Below are positions 37,135 to 46,021 of a stretch of DNA of 64,000 nt, piece after piece. This DNA is from Winogradskyella undariae (GTDB lineage Bacteria; Bacteroidota; Bacteroidia; Flavobacteriales; Flavobacteriaceae), in the NCBI RefSeq assembly GCF_013285155.1, contig NZ_JABTEL010000002.1:186001-250000 (forward strand), read 5' to 3'. Under the pieces are notes generated by a model. The model searched no databases. It was not told the origin of the DNA and was given only the letters and a program-made list of their open reading frames with translations. The position numbers and the translations under genes are program-made. Numbering within the stretch: position 1 is the stretch's first letter; each line of letters starts with the position of its first letter.

Positions 37135-38109
37135 TTATTTTATTATTTGAATAGACATTCCAGGACGTAATTCTGAAATACGTTCTTGTGGTTTAAGGTG
37201 AATTTCGAAAGATTTCAATTCATATTCTCCTTTTGCTTTTATAGGAACCCACGTTGCAAAATCTGCCATTGGCGAGATATAAGTAACTTTAAATTCTAAG
37301 GTGTCATTGCTTAATCCTGGGATTTTAGCTTTGTAGATTGTTCCCATTTTAAAGTCTGCCAAATGATCTTCTCTAACATTAAAAATAGCATAGATATCTT
37401 CAGGTTTTTGAATGGTTAAAATAGGATAACCAGCAGCCATAACTTCACCTTCTTCAGCAATTTGATTGCTAATAACACCTGCGGTAGGGGCAACAATTTC
37501 TAGTTCATCATAAAAAGCTTCCATTTCACTATAGGCACCTTGAGCGCTTTCGTAGCTTCCATAAGCGGCTTTAATATCCTCTTTTCTTGTACCGCTTTTT
37601 CCCATGTTCCACATAGATTCAGCAGCGTTCATTTGTTCTTTTGCAGCATCATATTTAAATTGAATTTCGTCCATTTCTTGTTTAGAAATAATACTGTCAT
37701 CATAGAGTGCTTGGTATCTTTTATATGTTTTTTCGGCAAAATCAAATTGACTTTTCGCCATTAAATATTGGTTTTTAAGAGCATTGACTTCCTCTTTACG
37801 TGCACCAGATTCTGCTTTTTCAATTAAAGATCGTGCCGCTTTAACCATCCCTTCAGCTTGTCCTTTTTTAGCATCTAAAACATCGGTTTCTAAAGTAGCT
37901 AATACTTGCCCTTTTTTTACGGTACTTCCCTTTTCTATTAAAATAGTATTGATTCGGCCTGCTATTTCAGAAGCAACGTTTACTTCTGTAGTCTCAAGCA
38001 TACCAACGTATACGTCTTCTTTAGGTGTGGTAGCGCCTATTAAAAAATAGACAATAGAGAAGATGATTATTAATATAGGAATTGATAATACGATGTACGA
38101 TTTTTTCAT
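37135..38109 (-). CDS. HlyD/YbhG-type periplasmic adaptor
   Basis: A 324-residue membrane-fusion protein: one N-terminal transmembrane helix (YIVLSIPILIIIFSIVYFL), the biotinyl-lipoyl half-motif GRINTILIEKGSTVKKGQVLATLE, a long alpha-hairpin (about 80-205, repeats of KAAYGSYESAQ type), the second lipoyl half IVAPTAGVISNQIAEEGEV, and a beta-barrel domain. It bridges inner-membrane permeases and a TolC channel. It starts within the last codons of the tolC-like gene (4-nt overlap). Confidence 0.9.
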   Translation of the reverse strand: MKKSYIVLSIPILIIIFSIVYFLIGATTPKEDVYVGMLETTEVNVASEIAGRINTILIEKGSTVKKGQVLATLETDVLDAKKGQAEGMVKAARSLIEKAESGARKEEVNALKNQYLMAKSQFDFAEKTYKRYQALYDDSIISKQEMDEIQFKYDAAKEQMNAAESMWNMGKSGTRKEDIKAAYGSYESAQGAYSEMEAFYDELEIVAPTAGVISNQIAEEGEVMAAGYPILTIQKPEDIYAIFNVREDHLADFKMGTIYKAKIPGLSNDTLEFKVTYISPMADFATWVPIKAKGEYELKSFEIHLKPQERISELRPGMSIQIIK

Positions 38110-39575
38110 GGTAAATATTGGTTACTTAAAATTGGGATTATTTTTTCGGGTTCGCCTATGGCAGTGTATAAATTAGCGATGGCCTTATAATAACCATCAA
38201 GAGCAACGAGTTGTTCTATTTTAGATTTTTCGTAAAGTAAAGAAGCATCAATGACATCAATAGATTTTCCTATACCTTCTTCAAAACGTCTTCTGTTTAT
38301 TCTAAAGTTTTCTTCTGCTAAATCTACGGTTGTTAATTGGCTATTGTATAATTTTTGCTGATTAAGTGTATTCCTATAATTACTTTCAACAAGAAGTTTA
38401 ATTTGTTGGGTAGCGTATTGCTTTGCGTTTTTTACTTCCTCTTGAAGATGTTTACTCGCCTTTAATTTATTAATATCCTTAAACCCATTAAAAATGTTGA
38501 TTTGCGCTTGTACACCAACAATGAATTTTGAAGGAATAATGGGTAAATCTTCACGAAACATATTATAAGTACCAAAAGCAGCGATGTTAGGCATGAATTT
38601 GGATTTCTCTAATGCATGAGATTGTTTAGCCATCACTTCTTTTTGATTGATGAGTTCTAAAGCAGGTTGATTGGTATTTGCAGTTTCTAAAAGCTTACTG
38701 AAATCAAAATATAGATTTTGATAACCAATACTATCTATTGTTTTTAAGACTGTAGAATCGGGTAAATTCATTGTTGTACGCAATGCCATTTCTGCTAATT
38801 CAAGTTTGTTCTTATCATTGTTAAGATCCTTTTCAGCATTGGCCACAGCAACTTTTGCTCTTAATAAAACATGTTTGGCAAGGATTTCTAATTCAATAGC
38901 GCGTTCGGTTTGCTCTTGGTGTTTTAGCATGCCTTCATATGCTTGTTGGCGTGTTTTTATCACTTGTTTTAAAAGGACTACGGTAAGATAGCGGTCTATC
39001 AGTTCGTTAGCTATTTCGTTTTTAACTTGTTTAAGTTCTATTTCAGAAGATACTAATTCTGCTTTAGCATAACGCTTAGCTGCAATAATTTTTCCACCTG
39101 TAAAAATCGGTTGTGTTGCAGTAATAGCTGCAGTTTGAATGTTCTGATTATCGACAACTAAATTGTATGAAGGCAGTTGAGATAAAGAACTAACAATTGT
39201 ACTATAAGCAGATTCTGCAGGTAATGCTATACCAAGCGCTTCTCCATAAGTACTAATAAAAGCTGTTCCGTATTTACCTGCCAAGTCATCTATAGAATTT
39301 TTAACCTGAGAGGTGTTGATTTCCATATTCTCGCTGAGGTACGTGTAACCACCTATAAGATTTACGGAAGGTAAAAAGTTTCCTTTAGCAGCTTTATCTT
39401 CAAATATTTTTTGCTGAACACGTTCTTCATAACGTTTTATTTTCTCATTGTTGTTGTAACTTATTTCTAAGGCCTCAGAGATACTTGTTACTTTTTCTTG
39501 TCCGTAAGTGTAATAGGAACAGAGCAAAGTAATAAGGCTAATACGCAGAATTTGAGTTGTTTTTTTAGAAAACAT
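38106..39575 (-). CDS. TolC-family outer-membrane efflux protein
   Basis: A 489-residue protein with a signal peptide (LLCSYYTYGQ), two OEP repeats of coiled-coil helices (SEALEISYNNNEKIKRYEERVQQ; LIDRYLTVVLLKQVIKTRQQAYEGML; NFRINRRRFEEGIGKSIDVIDASLLY) and strand segments for the barrel. It forms the outer-membrane exit duct of the pump encoded downstream. It is the first gene of the four-gene operon, whose start is preceded by a CRP/FNR-like palindrome. Confidence 0.92.
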   Translation of the reverse strand: MFSKKTTQILRISLITLLCSYYTYGQEKVTSISEALEISYNNNEKIKRYEERVQQKIFEDKAAKGNFLPSVNLIGGYTYLSENMEINTSQVKNSIDDLAGKYGTAFISTYGEALGIALPAESAYSTIVSSLSQLPSYNLVVDNQNIQTAAITATQPIFTGGKIIAAKRYAKAELVSSEIELKQVKNEIANELIDRYLTVVLLKQVIKTRQQAYEGMLKHQEQTERAIELEILAKHVLLRAKVAVANAEKDLNNDKNKLELAEMALRTTMNLPDSTVLKTIDSIGYQNLYFDFSKLLETANTNQPALELINQKEVMAKQSHALEKSKFMPNIAAFGTYNMFREDLPIIPSKFIVGVQAQINIFNGFKDINKLKASKHLQEEVKNAKQYATQQIKLLVESNYRNTLNQQKLYNSQLTTVDLAEENFRINRRRFEEGIGKSIDVIDASLLYEKSKIEQLVALDGYYKAIANLYTAIGEPEKIIPILSNQYLP

Positions 39576-39614
39576 ATATGTCTTATTGATACAAAATTGA
39601 ATAATGAATTTTTT

Positions 39615-39658
39615 GTAAAATTACGTTGTAGTATCAACAATAAATATGACCTAGGTCA
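39615..39658 (-). promoter_or_regulatory. CRP/FNR-like site and -7 box of the efflux operon
   Basis: TGACCTAGGTCA (39647-39658) is a perfect 12-nt palindrome of the TGA-N6-TCA type. On the minus strand a TAATTTTAC box lies at 39623-39615. A start 4-5 nt after that box (about 39610) puts the palindrome centre close to -41.5, the class II activator position. No TTG lies at the normal -33 spacing, which fits activator dependence. Confidence 0.5.
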
Positions 39659-39694
39659 GTGTTTGAGGTGATTTGATTATGATGACTAACTTAT

Positions 39695-39731
39695 AAATAA
39701 AAAAGTGCCAATATTTTATTACTGGCACTTT
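39695..39731 (-). terminator. Terminator after the DUF4625-like lipoprotein gene
   Basis: AAAGTGCCA (39702-39710) pairs with TGGCACTTT (39723-39731); an A-run below gives a U-run on the minus strand. It ends the zinc-locus transcript. Confidence 0.82.
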
Positions 39732-39785
39732 AAGTAAACATAAAAAGGACTAATTCAAATTATATTTGTACTAGGGGTAGTTTTG

Positions 39786-40268
39786 TTATTCAATAATCTT
39801 AATATCAATAGAGGTTCTACTTTGCCAACCAGTTACATCTGTTACGGAATAAGCACAATGGTAATCTCCGGTGTCAATATCATTAGGAATAGTTATGCTG
39901 ATATTAATTTCATAAGTTGTTAATTCACCTTCAATATTAAAATTCTGCATATATATGAAAGGATTTACAGCTACTTTTATAGGTTCTAAATCGCATGTTT
40001 CACCTTGGTCATCATGCGTGTGATGGTCAAAATTATGGTGAAGATCTAAACTGTAAGAAGCTAACGCTCTGTTGTCTGTTACTTGTGCTTTAAAAGTGTA
40101 AGTTTCCCCTTTTACAAGTTGTTCGCATGCCTGTGGAAAACCTTCTGTGTAGTTAATCGTAATTGTTGGTTTTTCTTCATCTATATTAATGCTATCATCA
40201 CTAGAACACGATGTAATTAGTAACATTATAGAAAATACGAAGTAAAAATAAGTTGATGTTAATTTCAT
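39786..40268 (-). CDS. DUF4625-like histidine-rich lipoprotein (single domain)
   Basis: A 160-residue lipoprotein starting at ATG 40268 (MKLTSTYFY) with lipobox ITSC. One immunoglobulin-like DUF4625-type domain follows, with a metal-ligand-like cluster, LHHNFDHHTHDDQGETC. It shares the -D..G.Y.....VTD..G pattern with the two-domain protein upstream but has an additional cysteine pair. Position in a TonB/Zur-like locus suggests a surface or periplasmic metal-binding accessory. ATG 40295 would place extra residues in the hairpin leader. Confidence 0.72.
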   Translation of the reverse strand: MKLTSTYFYFVFSIMLLITSCSSDDSINIDEEKPTITINYTEGFPQACEQLVKGETYTFKAQVTDNRALASYSLDLHHNFDHHTHDDQGETCDLEPIKVAVNPFIYMQNFNIEGELTTYEINISITIPNDIDTGDYHCAYSVTDVTGWQSRTSIDIKIIE

Positions 40269-40283
40269 TTTATAGAGTATAAA

Positions 40284-40314
40284 ACCGCATAGCATATTTA
40301 GTATACTATGCGGT
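40284..40314 (-). terminator. Hairpin between the two DUF4625-like genes
   Basis: ACCGCATAG (40284-40292) pairs with CTATGCGGT (40306-40314); the following AAAA gives a short U-run on the minus strand. It could be a terminator, an attenuator or an mRNA-stabilising element. Confidence 0.6.
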
Positions 40315-40325
40315 ATAATAATGTA

Positions 40326-41108
40326 TTAAGATGCTGTAATATCTATGTGTGTTTCGTAAGATTTTGTGTTTCCATCTTCATCCTCAACAGTAAAAGTAAC
40401 ATGATATTCTCCTGCAGGTGCAGTTGCTGGTACATCAATATGCTCATGGAATTCAACGTCTGTTAGGTCATGGTAACCTTCTGAAAATACAATTTCTTCA
40501 TCCCATTCTATTTCACCATCACCAACAGGAAGATCATGAGCGTGAATATCTACCGTTATATTATGGATGCCGTTTAAAGCACTTATCATAAATTCAGCAT
40601 GAAAATCAGCGCCTTTAGCAGCTGTAGTATCTACAGAGTAATCACTTAATGTAATGTGATTTAAAATTTCTAAATGACCTTCAATTTCAGTGCTATTCCC
40701 TAACTCATCTATTACAGTTAATTCAATATGATATTCACCAGCTGGTATATCTGTTGGTACATCTACATGTTCGTGGAAGGTTGGGTTTATTACTAGGTAA
40801 CTAGCATCTGTGTATTCTTGGAAAAAATCCCACTCAACTTCACCATCTGCAAGCGTTAAATCGTGTGCATGGATAGAAAGCGTAATGCTGCTAACTACAG
40901 CTTCAGCATTAATTTCTGCTTCTAAATGAATGTCAGAGCCTTTAAAAGCAACTTGGTCTGTTGAGTGTACGCTGCCTTCACCGTATTCAAAACCAGTTAT
41001 TTCTGGTGCATTTAAGCTAGATGATCCGTTGTCATCATCACTGCTACATGAGTTTAAAAGGATTCCGAAAAAAGCGATGATTGCTAAAAATTTAAAATTT
41101 GATTTCAT
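40326..41108 (-). CDS. DUF4625-like lipoprotein with two His-rich domains
   Basis: A 260-residue lipoprotein (lipobox LNSC) built of two repeats of about 110 residues. Each repeat contains a SIHAHDL or DIHAHDL motif, then an acidic DGEVEWD or DGEIEWD segment, then FHEHVDVP or FHEHIDVP, and closes with PAGEYH plus a final DELGN or DEDGN. The regularly spaced His/Asp sets look like metal sites, probably zinc. It lies just downstream of the TonB receptor, consistent with a surface metal-capture protein. The start at 41108 (MKSNFKFLAI) fits a signal peptide better than ATG 41135. Confidence 0.75.
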   Translation of the reverse strand: MKSNFKFLAIIAFFGILLNSCSSDDDNGSSSLNAPEITGFEYGEGSVHSTDQVAFKGSDIHLEAEINAEAVVSSITLSIHAHDLTLADGEVEWDFFQEYTDASYLVINPTFHEHVDVPTDIPAGEYHIELTVIDELGNSTEIEGHLEILNHITLSDYSVDTTAAKGADFHAEFMISALNGIHNITVDIHAHDLPVGDGEIEWDEEIVFSEGYHDLTDVEFHEHIDVPATAPAGEYHVTFTVEDEDGNTKSYETHIDITAS

Positions 41109-41153
41109 AATGTTTGTTTTAATTTTTGTTTTCATGGTTGTTAATTGATTATT

Positions 41154-43523
41154 TTAAAAGGTTTGTGTTAATGCAATTGAAATATTTCTACCTGCTTCGG
41201 GCACATCGATTAAGCGGTAAAAGCTGGTATGGTCATAATATTTAGTATCGAAAACATTATTGAGCTTAAACTTTACATCTAATGGACGTTTTGTTTTAAA
41301 GAGCTCAATTTGTGTTAAAAGCGACATGTTTAAGACTTGATAACCATCCGTTTTTTCTTCTGGCGGAACAATTTCATTTTGTTTTGCTGTAATTCTATAA
41401 TCTGCTATAAGTTGCGGTTGTTTAAAAAAAAGAAAATCTTTAAATTGGTAATTAGCAGAAAATAATCCTGATAATGGTGGTGAAAACGGAATGGTAAAGC
41501 CTTCTTTAGGACCACTAGTTTGTCTTGAGTAGACATATTCTGCAGAAGCATTTAATTGAAGATTGTTGATTATGTTGGTGCTTGCTCTTAATTCTCCTCC
41601 AGCTCTAAATACTTTGTTTTGAGTATACTCATAAATTTGTAATGTCTCGTAATAGTTAGACGTTGGATTTAAATAAATAAAGTTTTCGAAAAAATTAACA
41701 AAAGGACTAATACCAAAGCTGTAGTTTTTTGTGGTATGATCTATGTCAATATCTAATTGATAAGATTCCTCAGGATCTAAATCTAGATTTCCTTTTTCAT
41801 AACGGTACATGTGGTAATTAACACCATCAGAAGCCAATTCATTAGCTAATGGCATTCTAAAACTTTTGCCAATATTTATTTTGAAAGTTGTGTTTTTAAC
41901 AAGGTAACTTAAGCCTAAAGAAGCACTGATGTTTCCAAAATTCAGAATTTTATCTTGTGCTCTTTGTAAATACACATACGATGTAGAACCGTTGGCATTG
42001 TTGATGGTTGACGGATACCAATCAAAATAAGATTTGCTATTTATTTGTCCATAATCATAACGTACACCTGCTAAAAGGTGTAAATCTGAATTGATTTCGA
42101 ATTGATCAAAAGCAAAAGCACCAGCAGTAAAACGGTTATATTCAGGGATTAAAAATCCCCATCCACCAATCGTATTATTTTGATATTCTAGGTTTATACC
42201 AGCAACAATATCGTGTTGTTCATTAGGTTTAAAAGCGTCTTTAATATTTAGCGAAAATGTGTTTTTATTAAAACTTCGCTCTTTGCTATTAGAAGGTGTT
42301 GGCATAAAACCATGCGGTACAGGTTCTGAATGTTCTTCTCTAATATTATTTTGAAAGCCTAAATCAGCATGAATAGTGTGTTTGTCTAAAGCTAATGAGG
42401 TGTTATTTGTAATTTTAAAATGGTTAACTTTATGATAGGGAAGGTCAATATCTCTGTTAGAGCTATCATAGTCTATACTGGATGTTCTAACTTCTAAACC
42501 ATGTGCATTGGCAAAAAAACCGTTTTTAGCGTTAACATTACTAATCGTCGTTTCTGAGGTGAATTTATCAGTGACATAACCGAGACTTAAACTAGCGTTA
42601 GCTTCTCGTCCAGCTGTATTACGTAAATTATTATCGTGTAACTCAAAGATATAATTCTCGTAATTTATTTTATCTGTGGGTACTTTGTAGTCGCCATAAT
42701 CTCTGTATGTAATACGTCCACGATAAAACCATTTTTCTTTTCTTGCTTGGATTCCTGCTGAAATTCCTAATAAATCATTATTACTTTCACCTAATACATT
42801 TACTTCACCACTAAAAGAATTAACAAGGGGTACTTTATTGGGTTGAATATCTACAACACCAGCAATAGCATCTGATCCGTAAACTAAAGAAGCAGGCCCT
42901 TTTACAATCTGTATATTTTCAATTCCATATTGATCAATTTCTAACCCATGATCATTTCCCCATTGTTGAGCTTCGTATTTTATACCATTTTGTACAACAA
43001 CAACTCTGTTAAAACCTAAACCTCTAATGACAGGTTTAGATTGTCCGGATCCAATTTTAATAGTACTGACACCTGGAATTTTACTAAGCGTTTGCATCAG
43101 GCTATTCTCTCTGTTGTTAGAAAGAAATTCTTTAGTTACTAGCTGTGAAACTACAGGTGATTCATTACGTTCTCTTTTTTTTGTTTTTCCATTAATTTCA
43201 ATTTTATCAAGCGCAGTGGTAGATTCTTCTAAGAAAATTTTATGTGTTTCTTGATCGTTTCCTACGTTAACAGTTATAGTCTTAGAAGTAAAACCTAAAT
43301 GCGATATGGTAAAAGTATAGTCGTCTTCAGAAATATTCTTTAAAGTAAAAAATCCTGTAGATGATGATGTAGAAAATGAACCTTTACCAATAATATTGGC
43401 ACCTTCAATAGGTTGTAAGGTTTTTGCGTTTGCTACAATTCCTTTTATTTGAAAAGAATCTTGCGCAAACCCTATGAGGCTTAGGCTAAAGCATAGCCAT
43501 AAACTCAGTGTTCTGTAAAACAT
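41154..43523 (-). CDS. TonB-dependent receptor, ZnuD-like (probable zinc)
   Basis: A 789-residue outer-membrane receptor: signal peptide (LSLIGFAQD), a carboxypeptidase-D-like domain (about 25-100: IKGIVANAKTLQPIEGANI), a plug (LSKIPGVSTIKIGSGQSKPVI; GPASLVYGSDAIAGVV) and a barrel ending in a C-terminal aromatic strand (ISIALTQTF). The plug segment GNDHGLEID (Asp191, His192) resembles the Asp-His pair that I recall as zinc ligands in neisserial ZnuD. Neighbouring His-rich lipoproteins and a Fur/Zur-type regulator agree with zinc uptake. Copper or another metal cannot be excluded. Confidence 0.78.
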   Translation of the reverse strand: MFYRTLSLWLCFSLSLIGFAQDSFQIKGIVANAKTLQPIEGANIIGKGSFSTSSSTGFFTLKNISEDDYTFTISHLGFTSKTITVNVGNDQETHKIFLEESTTALDKIEINGKTKKRERNESPVVSQLVTKEFLSNNRENSLMQTLSKIPGVSTIKIGSGQSKPVIRGLGFNRVVVVQNGIKYEAQQWGNDHGLEIDQYGIENIQIVKGPASLVYGSDAIAGVVDIQPNKVPLVNSFSGEVNVLGESNNDLLGISAGIQARKEKWFYRGRITYRDYGDYKVPTDKINYENYIFELHDNNLRNTAGREANASLSLGYVTDKFTSETTISNVNAKNGFFANAHGLEVRTSSIDYDSSNRDIDLPYHKVNHFKITNNTSLALDKHTIHADLGFQNNIREEHSEPVPHGFMPTPSNSKERSFNKNTFSLNIKDAFKPNEQHDIVAGINLEYQNNTIGGWGFLIPEYNRFTAGAFAFDQFEINSDLHLLAGVRYDYGQINSKSYFDWYPSTINNANGSTSYVYLQRAQDKILNFGNISASLGLSYLVKNTTFKINIGKSFRMPLANELASDGVNYHMYRYEKGNLDLDPEESYQLDIDIDHTTKNYSFGISPFVNFFENFIYLNPTSNYYETLQIYEYTQNKVFRAGGELRASTNIINNLQLNASAEYVYSRQTSGPKEGFTIPFSPPLSGLFSANYQFKDFLFFKQPQLIADYRITAKQNEIVPPEEKTDGYQVLNMSLLTQIELFKTKRPLDVKFKLNNVFDTKYYDHTSFYRLIDVPEAGRNISIALTQTF

Positions 43524-43711
43524 AATGAAATACTATAAAATTTAATTAACTGTTCTTAAGATTGAACTTTAACAAAGCCTATATTTATTCGTATTAAATA
43601 GTTGCATCAATTACAATAATTTATAAAATCAACGTTGTTGAAATCTATAATGTAGCTTGAAGCGTTAAGTAGTTAAACGAAACTTATTTTAATAAAAAAG
43701 TATAGGATAAT

Positions 43712-44005
43712 TTATAGTGAATAGGGTGGAGGCCGACCAAATAATTGGTTAGAAGCAATGGTATTAGAAGTTACAAAAGAGAAATGCTTTATTGTACTTC
43801 TATTAATGATTAGCTCGGTATTTTCAATTGAAAATTCTTGAGGTTCTAGTATAAAAGCAGGCGTTAAATTATGAATTGTTGCATTATCACAAACAACACA
43901 ATGTGTAGCATCATCTTTATCATCTTCATGCGTTAATGCATGAAGTCCTACCAACTTAATGGATAGAAAAAGAATAATAAAGAAATATGTGATGCTGTTT
44001 TTCAT
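43712..44005 (-). CDS. Small exported protein with HxLxH...CxxC motif
   Basis: A 97-residue protein: an N-terminal signal or membrane helix (YFFIILFLSIKLVGLHAL), then LHALTHEDDKDDATHCVVC, offering His, Asp and Cys ligands, and a C-terminal tail GRPPPYSL. The layout resembles small proteins (DUF2946-like) often encoded next to metal receptors, but I cannot name the family. It lies between the merC-like and TonB-receptor genes, so a role in metal handling is likely. Confidence 0.62.
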   Translation of the reverse strand: MKNSITYFFIILFLSIKLVGLHALTHEDDKDDATHCVVCDNATIHNLTPAFILEPQEFSIENTELIINRSTIKHFSFVTSNTIASNQLFGRPPPYSL

Positions 44006-44072
44006 TTAAGACTAGAAATATTTTAGGTTTTTAAGTTTATTACAATGGTTTAAAATGTGCTAAAGTTGTGAT

Positions 44073-44471
44073 TTATTGTCTTGGTTTTGCTATTCTTCTT
44101 AATAAATTCCAATTAATATAATGCGCAAAAGCGATTAAAGTAGCGCCAATAGCGGTATTGCTAACTTCCCATAAATTCGTTAAGTGAAGTCTACTTATTG
44201 CTAAAAGTAAAAAACCTAATAAAGCGACTTTTAAAGGTTTAGTTTTATGGTGGGTGTTTTTATAACTAGGCCAAAGTGAAGTGAATATAAATACAAGACC
44301 TAGGCAAATAAAGGTCCACTCAATCATTGGGTTATTTAAAAAATATAAACTGCTAAAAGATGAAAACGAAAGCAATATTGGCAGAAAAGCACAATGAATA
44401 GCACAAACTAATGAGCTTGTCATTGCTATAATATCTAGAGGGTTGTTTTTTGTTCTGCTCACGTTCTTCAA
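44073..44471 (-). CDS. MerC-family membrane protein
   Basis: A 132-residue protein with about four transmembrane helices and the MerC start SSLVCAIHCAFLPILL, where the CxxxC pair (with His) lies in the first helix. MerC was described as a mercuric-ion transporter, but stand-alone MerC proteins next to Zur-type regulators in Bacteroidota more likely handle zinc or other thiophilic metals. It is divergent from the Fur-family gene across the 9-1-9 operator. Confidence 0.85.
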   Translation of the reverse strand: MKNVSRTKNNPLDIIAMTSSLVCAIHCAFLPILLSFSSFSSLYFLNNPMIEWTFICLGLVFIFTSLWPSYKNTHHKTKPLKVALLGFLLLAISRLHLTNLWEVSNTAIGATLIAFAHYINWNLLRRIAKPRQ

Positions 44472-44549
44472 TTTTATTTGACTTATATTGATTTATTAAA
44501 GCGATTTTGTCGCATTAGTATGTTTTGCAAATATATTATTTATTTATAA

Positions 44550-44581
44550 TATTGCAATGTTGTTGCAATAAATTATTGCAA
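44550..44581. promoter_or_regulatory. Fur/Zur-type operator (9-1-9) with extra half-site
   Basis: TTGCAATAA-A-TTATTGCAA (44563-44581) is a perfect 9-1-9 inverted repeat, the geometry of Fur-family boxes. A third half-site, TATTGCAA (44550-44557), lies upstream in the ATTGCAA orientation, so half-sites recur about every 12 bp. The element sits between the divergent merC-like gene and the Fur-family gene, ending 17 nt before the latter's ATG, and probably mediates autoregulation. Confidence 0.78.
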
Positions 44582-44597
44582 ATAAATCGCATTAAGA

Positions 44598-44972
44598 ATG
44601 AAAAGAAGAAATACGCCTAGTAAAGAAGCCGTTTTAAGTGTTATAACTAAGGCAGGGAAAGCGATGAGTCAAGATGCGATTGAGGAAGAAATTGCTATTG
44701 ATATCAATAGGGCAACCATCTATCGTGTTTTAAATCGGTTTTGTGACGATGGTGTGCTTCATAAAGTCATGGCGGAAGATGGTAAGCAGTATTTTGCTTT
44801 GTGTGAAACTTATGACACCAAAGCCGCAACACATCAACATTTTCATTTTAAATGTACAAAATGTGATACCGTAGAGTGTCTTCCTAATCAGGTTAATTTT
44901 TCTATACCAGATGGTTATTTGGTTGAAAGTGTAAATTGTGTTTTAACTGGGGTTTGTAAGAATTGTTCTTAA
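44598..44972 (+). CDS. Fur-family transcriptional regulator, probably Zur
   Basis: A 124-residue metal-dependent repressor. The N-terminal winged helix is SQDAIEEEIAIDINRATIYRVLNRF with the recognition helix RATIYR. The metal/dimerisation half has the HQHFHFKC cluster and two CxxC pairs (CTKC, CKNC) for a structural zinc. This set occurs in Fur, Zur and PerR alike; the neighbouring zinc-type genes favour Zur. The gene overlaps the convergent cytochrome peroxidase gene by 4 nt. Confidence 0.85.
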   Translation: MKRRNTPSKEAVLSVITKAGKAMSQDAIEEEIAIDINRATIYRVLNRFCDDGVLHKVMAEDGKQYFALCETYDTKAATHQHFHFKCTKCDTVECLPNQVNFSIPDGYLVESVNCVLTGVCKNCS

Positions 44973-45994
44973 TCATCAAGACCTACAAATTCAGAATCAC
45001 TTAAAGTTTTCATAAACGCTATCAGATCTATTTTTTCTTGTGCTGTAAGTGGAATTCTATTGTCATTATCTTTTAAAATAGGATCAAGATTATCAGCTTC
45101 TAAAACACCATTATCTAAATAATTGAGTACAGCTTCTAAAGTCGCAAATTGACCAAAACTTCCGTAAGGTGCTGTGTATTCAATATTTCTTAAACTAGGC
45201 ACACGGAAACTCATGTAATCTTCAGTACTACCCGTAATTCTTGCACGTCCAGCTTCTTCAGTATCCGGGTTTATAGGAAATCCGATATTTCTATAGGTTT
45301 GATCCGTAAATAATTCTGTACTATGACAGCTGATACATTTTTCTTGAAAAACGGCAAATCCTTGAGCTTCACTTTCTGTGAATGTTTCACCTTCATTTCG
45401 TTTTACTTTATCGTATTTACTGTTTGTTGAAATAAGTGTGTATTCATATTGAGCTATACTGTTATAAATTCCATCTGCAGTAATTCCTTCACCATTAAAG
45501 GCATTCTTAAATAATTCAATATAAGATTCATCATTTTCAATTTTACCAATAACTTCTAAAATAGAAGAGTCCATTTCTTCATGTGTAATAATAGGGACTA
45601 ATGGTTGATCTTCGAGTTGAAGCTTATTTCCATCCCAATTATAAACTTGCATAAATGCCATATTTTGAACTGGTGGTGCATTACGAAGTCCTATTCGTCC
45701 TTCAATACCTATGCCTTTTGGGTTATGATCTGCAAAGGCATTTTCTTGTATATGACAACTAGAGCATGAAATAGTATTATCTGCGCTTAAGCGTACATCA
45801 GTAAATAGTTTTTTACCTAACTCTACACCAAATTCGGTAGGTATATTGGTGTAAAATGAACTGTTTAGTTCAGGGAAATCACTAGGAATATTTAATGATA
45901 CCTCAGGATTGTTATAAGAAACAAGCTCTGAATCATCATTGCTACACGAAGACAATAACAGTACAATAAATAAGGTTCTTAATAGGTTTTTCAT
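44969..45994 (-). CDS. Di-haem cytochrome c peroxidase, MbnH/MauG-like lipoprotein
   Basis: A 341-residue lipoprotein (lipobox LLSSC) with two c-type haem sites, CSSCH (77-81) and CISCH (220-224), in the bacterial CcpA/MauG fold (VELGKKLFTDVRLSADNTISC; FRVPSLRNIEYTAPYGS). MauG relatives such as MbnH make no free product but oxidise a tryptophan of a partner protein, MbnP, to create a copper-binding site. The gene directly follows an MbnP-like gene, which supports this rather than simple peroxide removal. ATG 45994 is used; the longer start at 46051 lies inside a terminator hairpin. Confidence 0.85.
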   Translation of the reverse strand: MKNLLRTLFIVLLLSSCSNDDSELVSYNNPEVSLNIPSDFPELNSSFYTNIPTEFGVELGKKLFTDVRLSADNTISCSSCHIQENAFADHNPKGIGIEGRIGLRNAPPVQNMAFMQVYNWDGNKLQLEDQPLVPIITHEEMDSSILEVIGKIENDESYIELFKNAFNGEGITADGIYNSIAQYEYTLISTNSKYDKVKRNEGETFTESEAQGFAVFQEKCISCHSTELFTDQTYRNIGFPINPDTEEAGRARITGSTEDYMSFRVPSLRNIEYTAPYGSFGQFATLEAVLNYLDNGVLEADNLDPILKDNDNRIPLTAQEKIDLIAFMKTLSDSEFVGLDD

Positions 45995-46021
45995 TTGTAA
46001 GATATATGATGAAGAATAGTT

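Noticed and set aside
43601..43615. Second Zur box upstream of the TonB receptor
   Set aside because: TTGCATCAATTACAA is too degenerate to list as a site; mentioned only as a possible relative.
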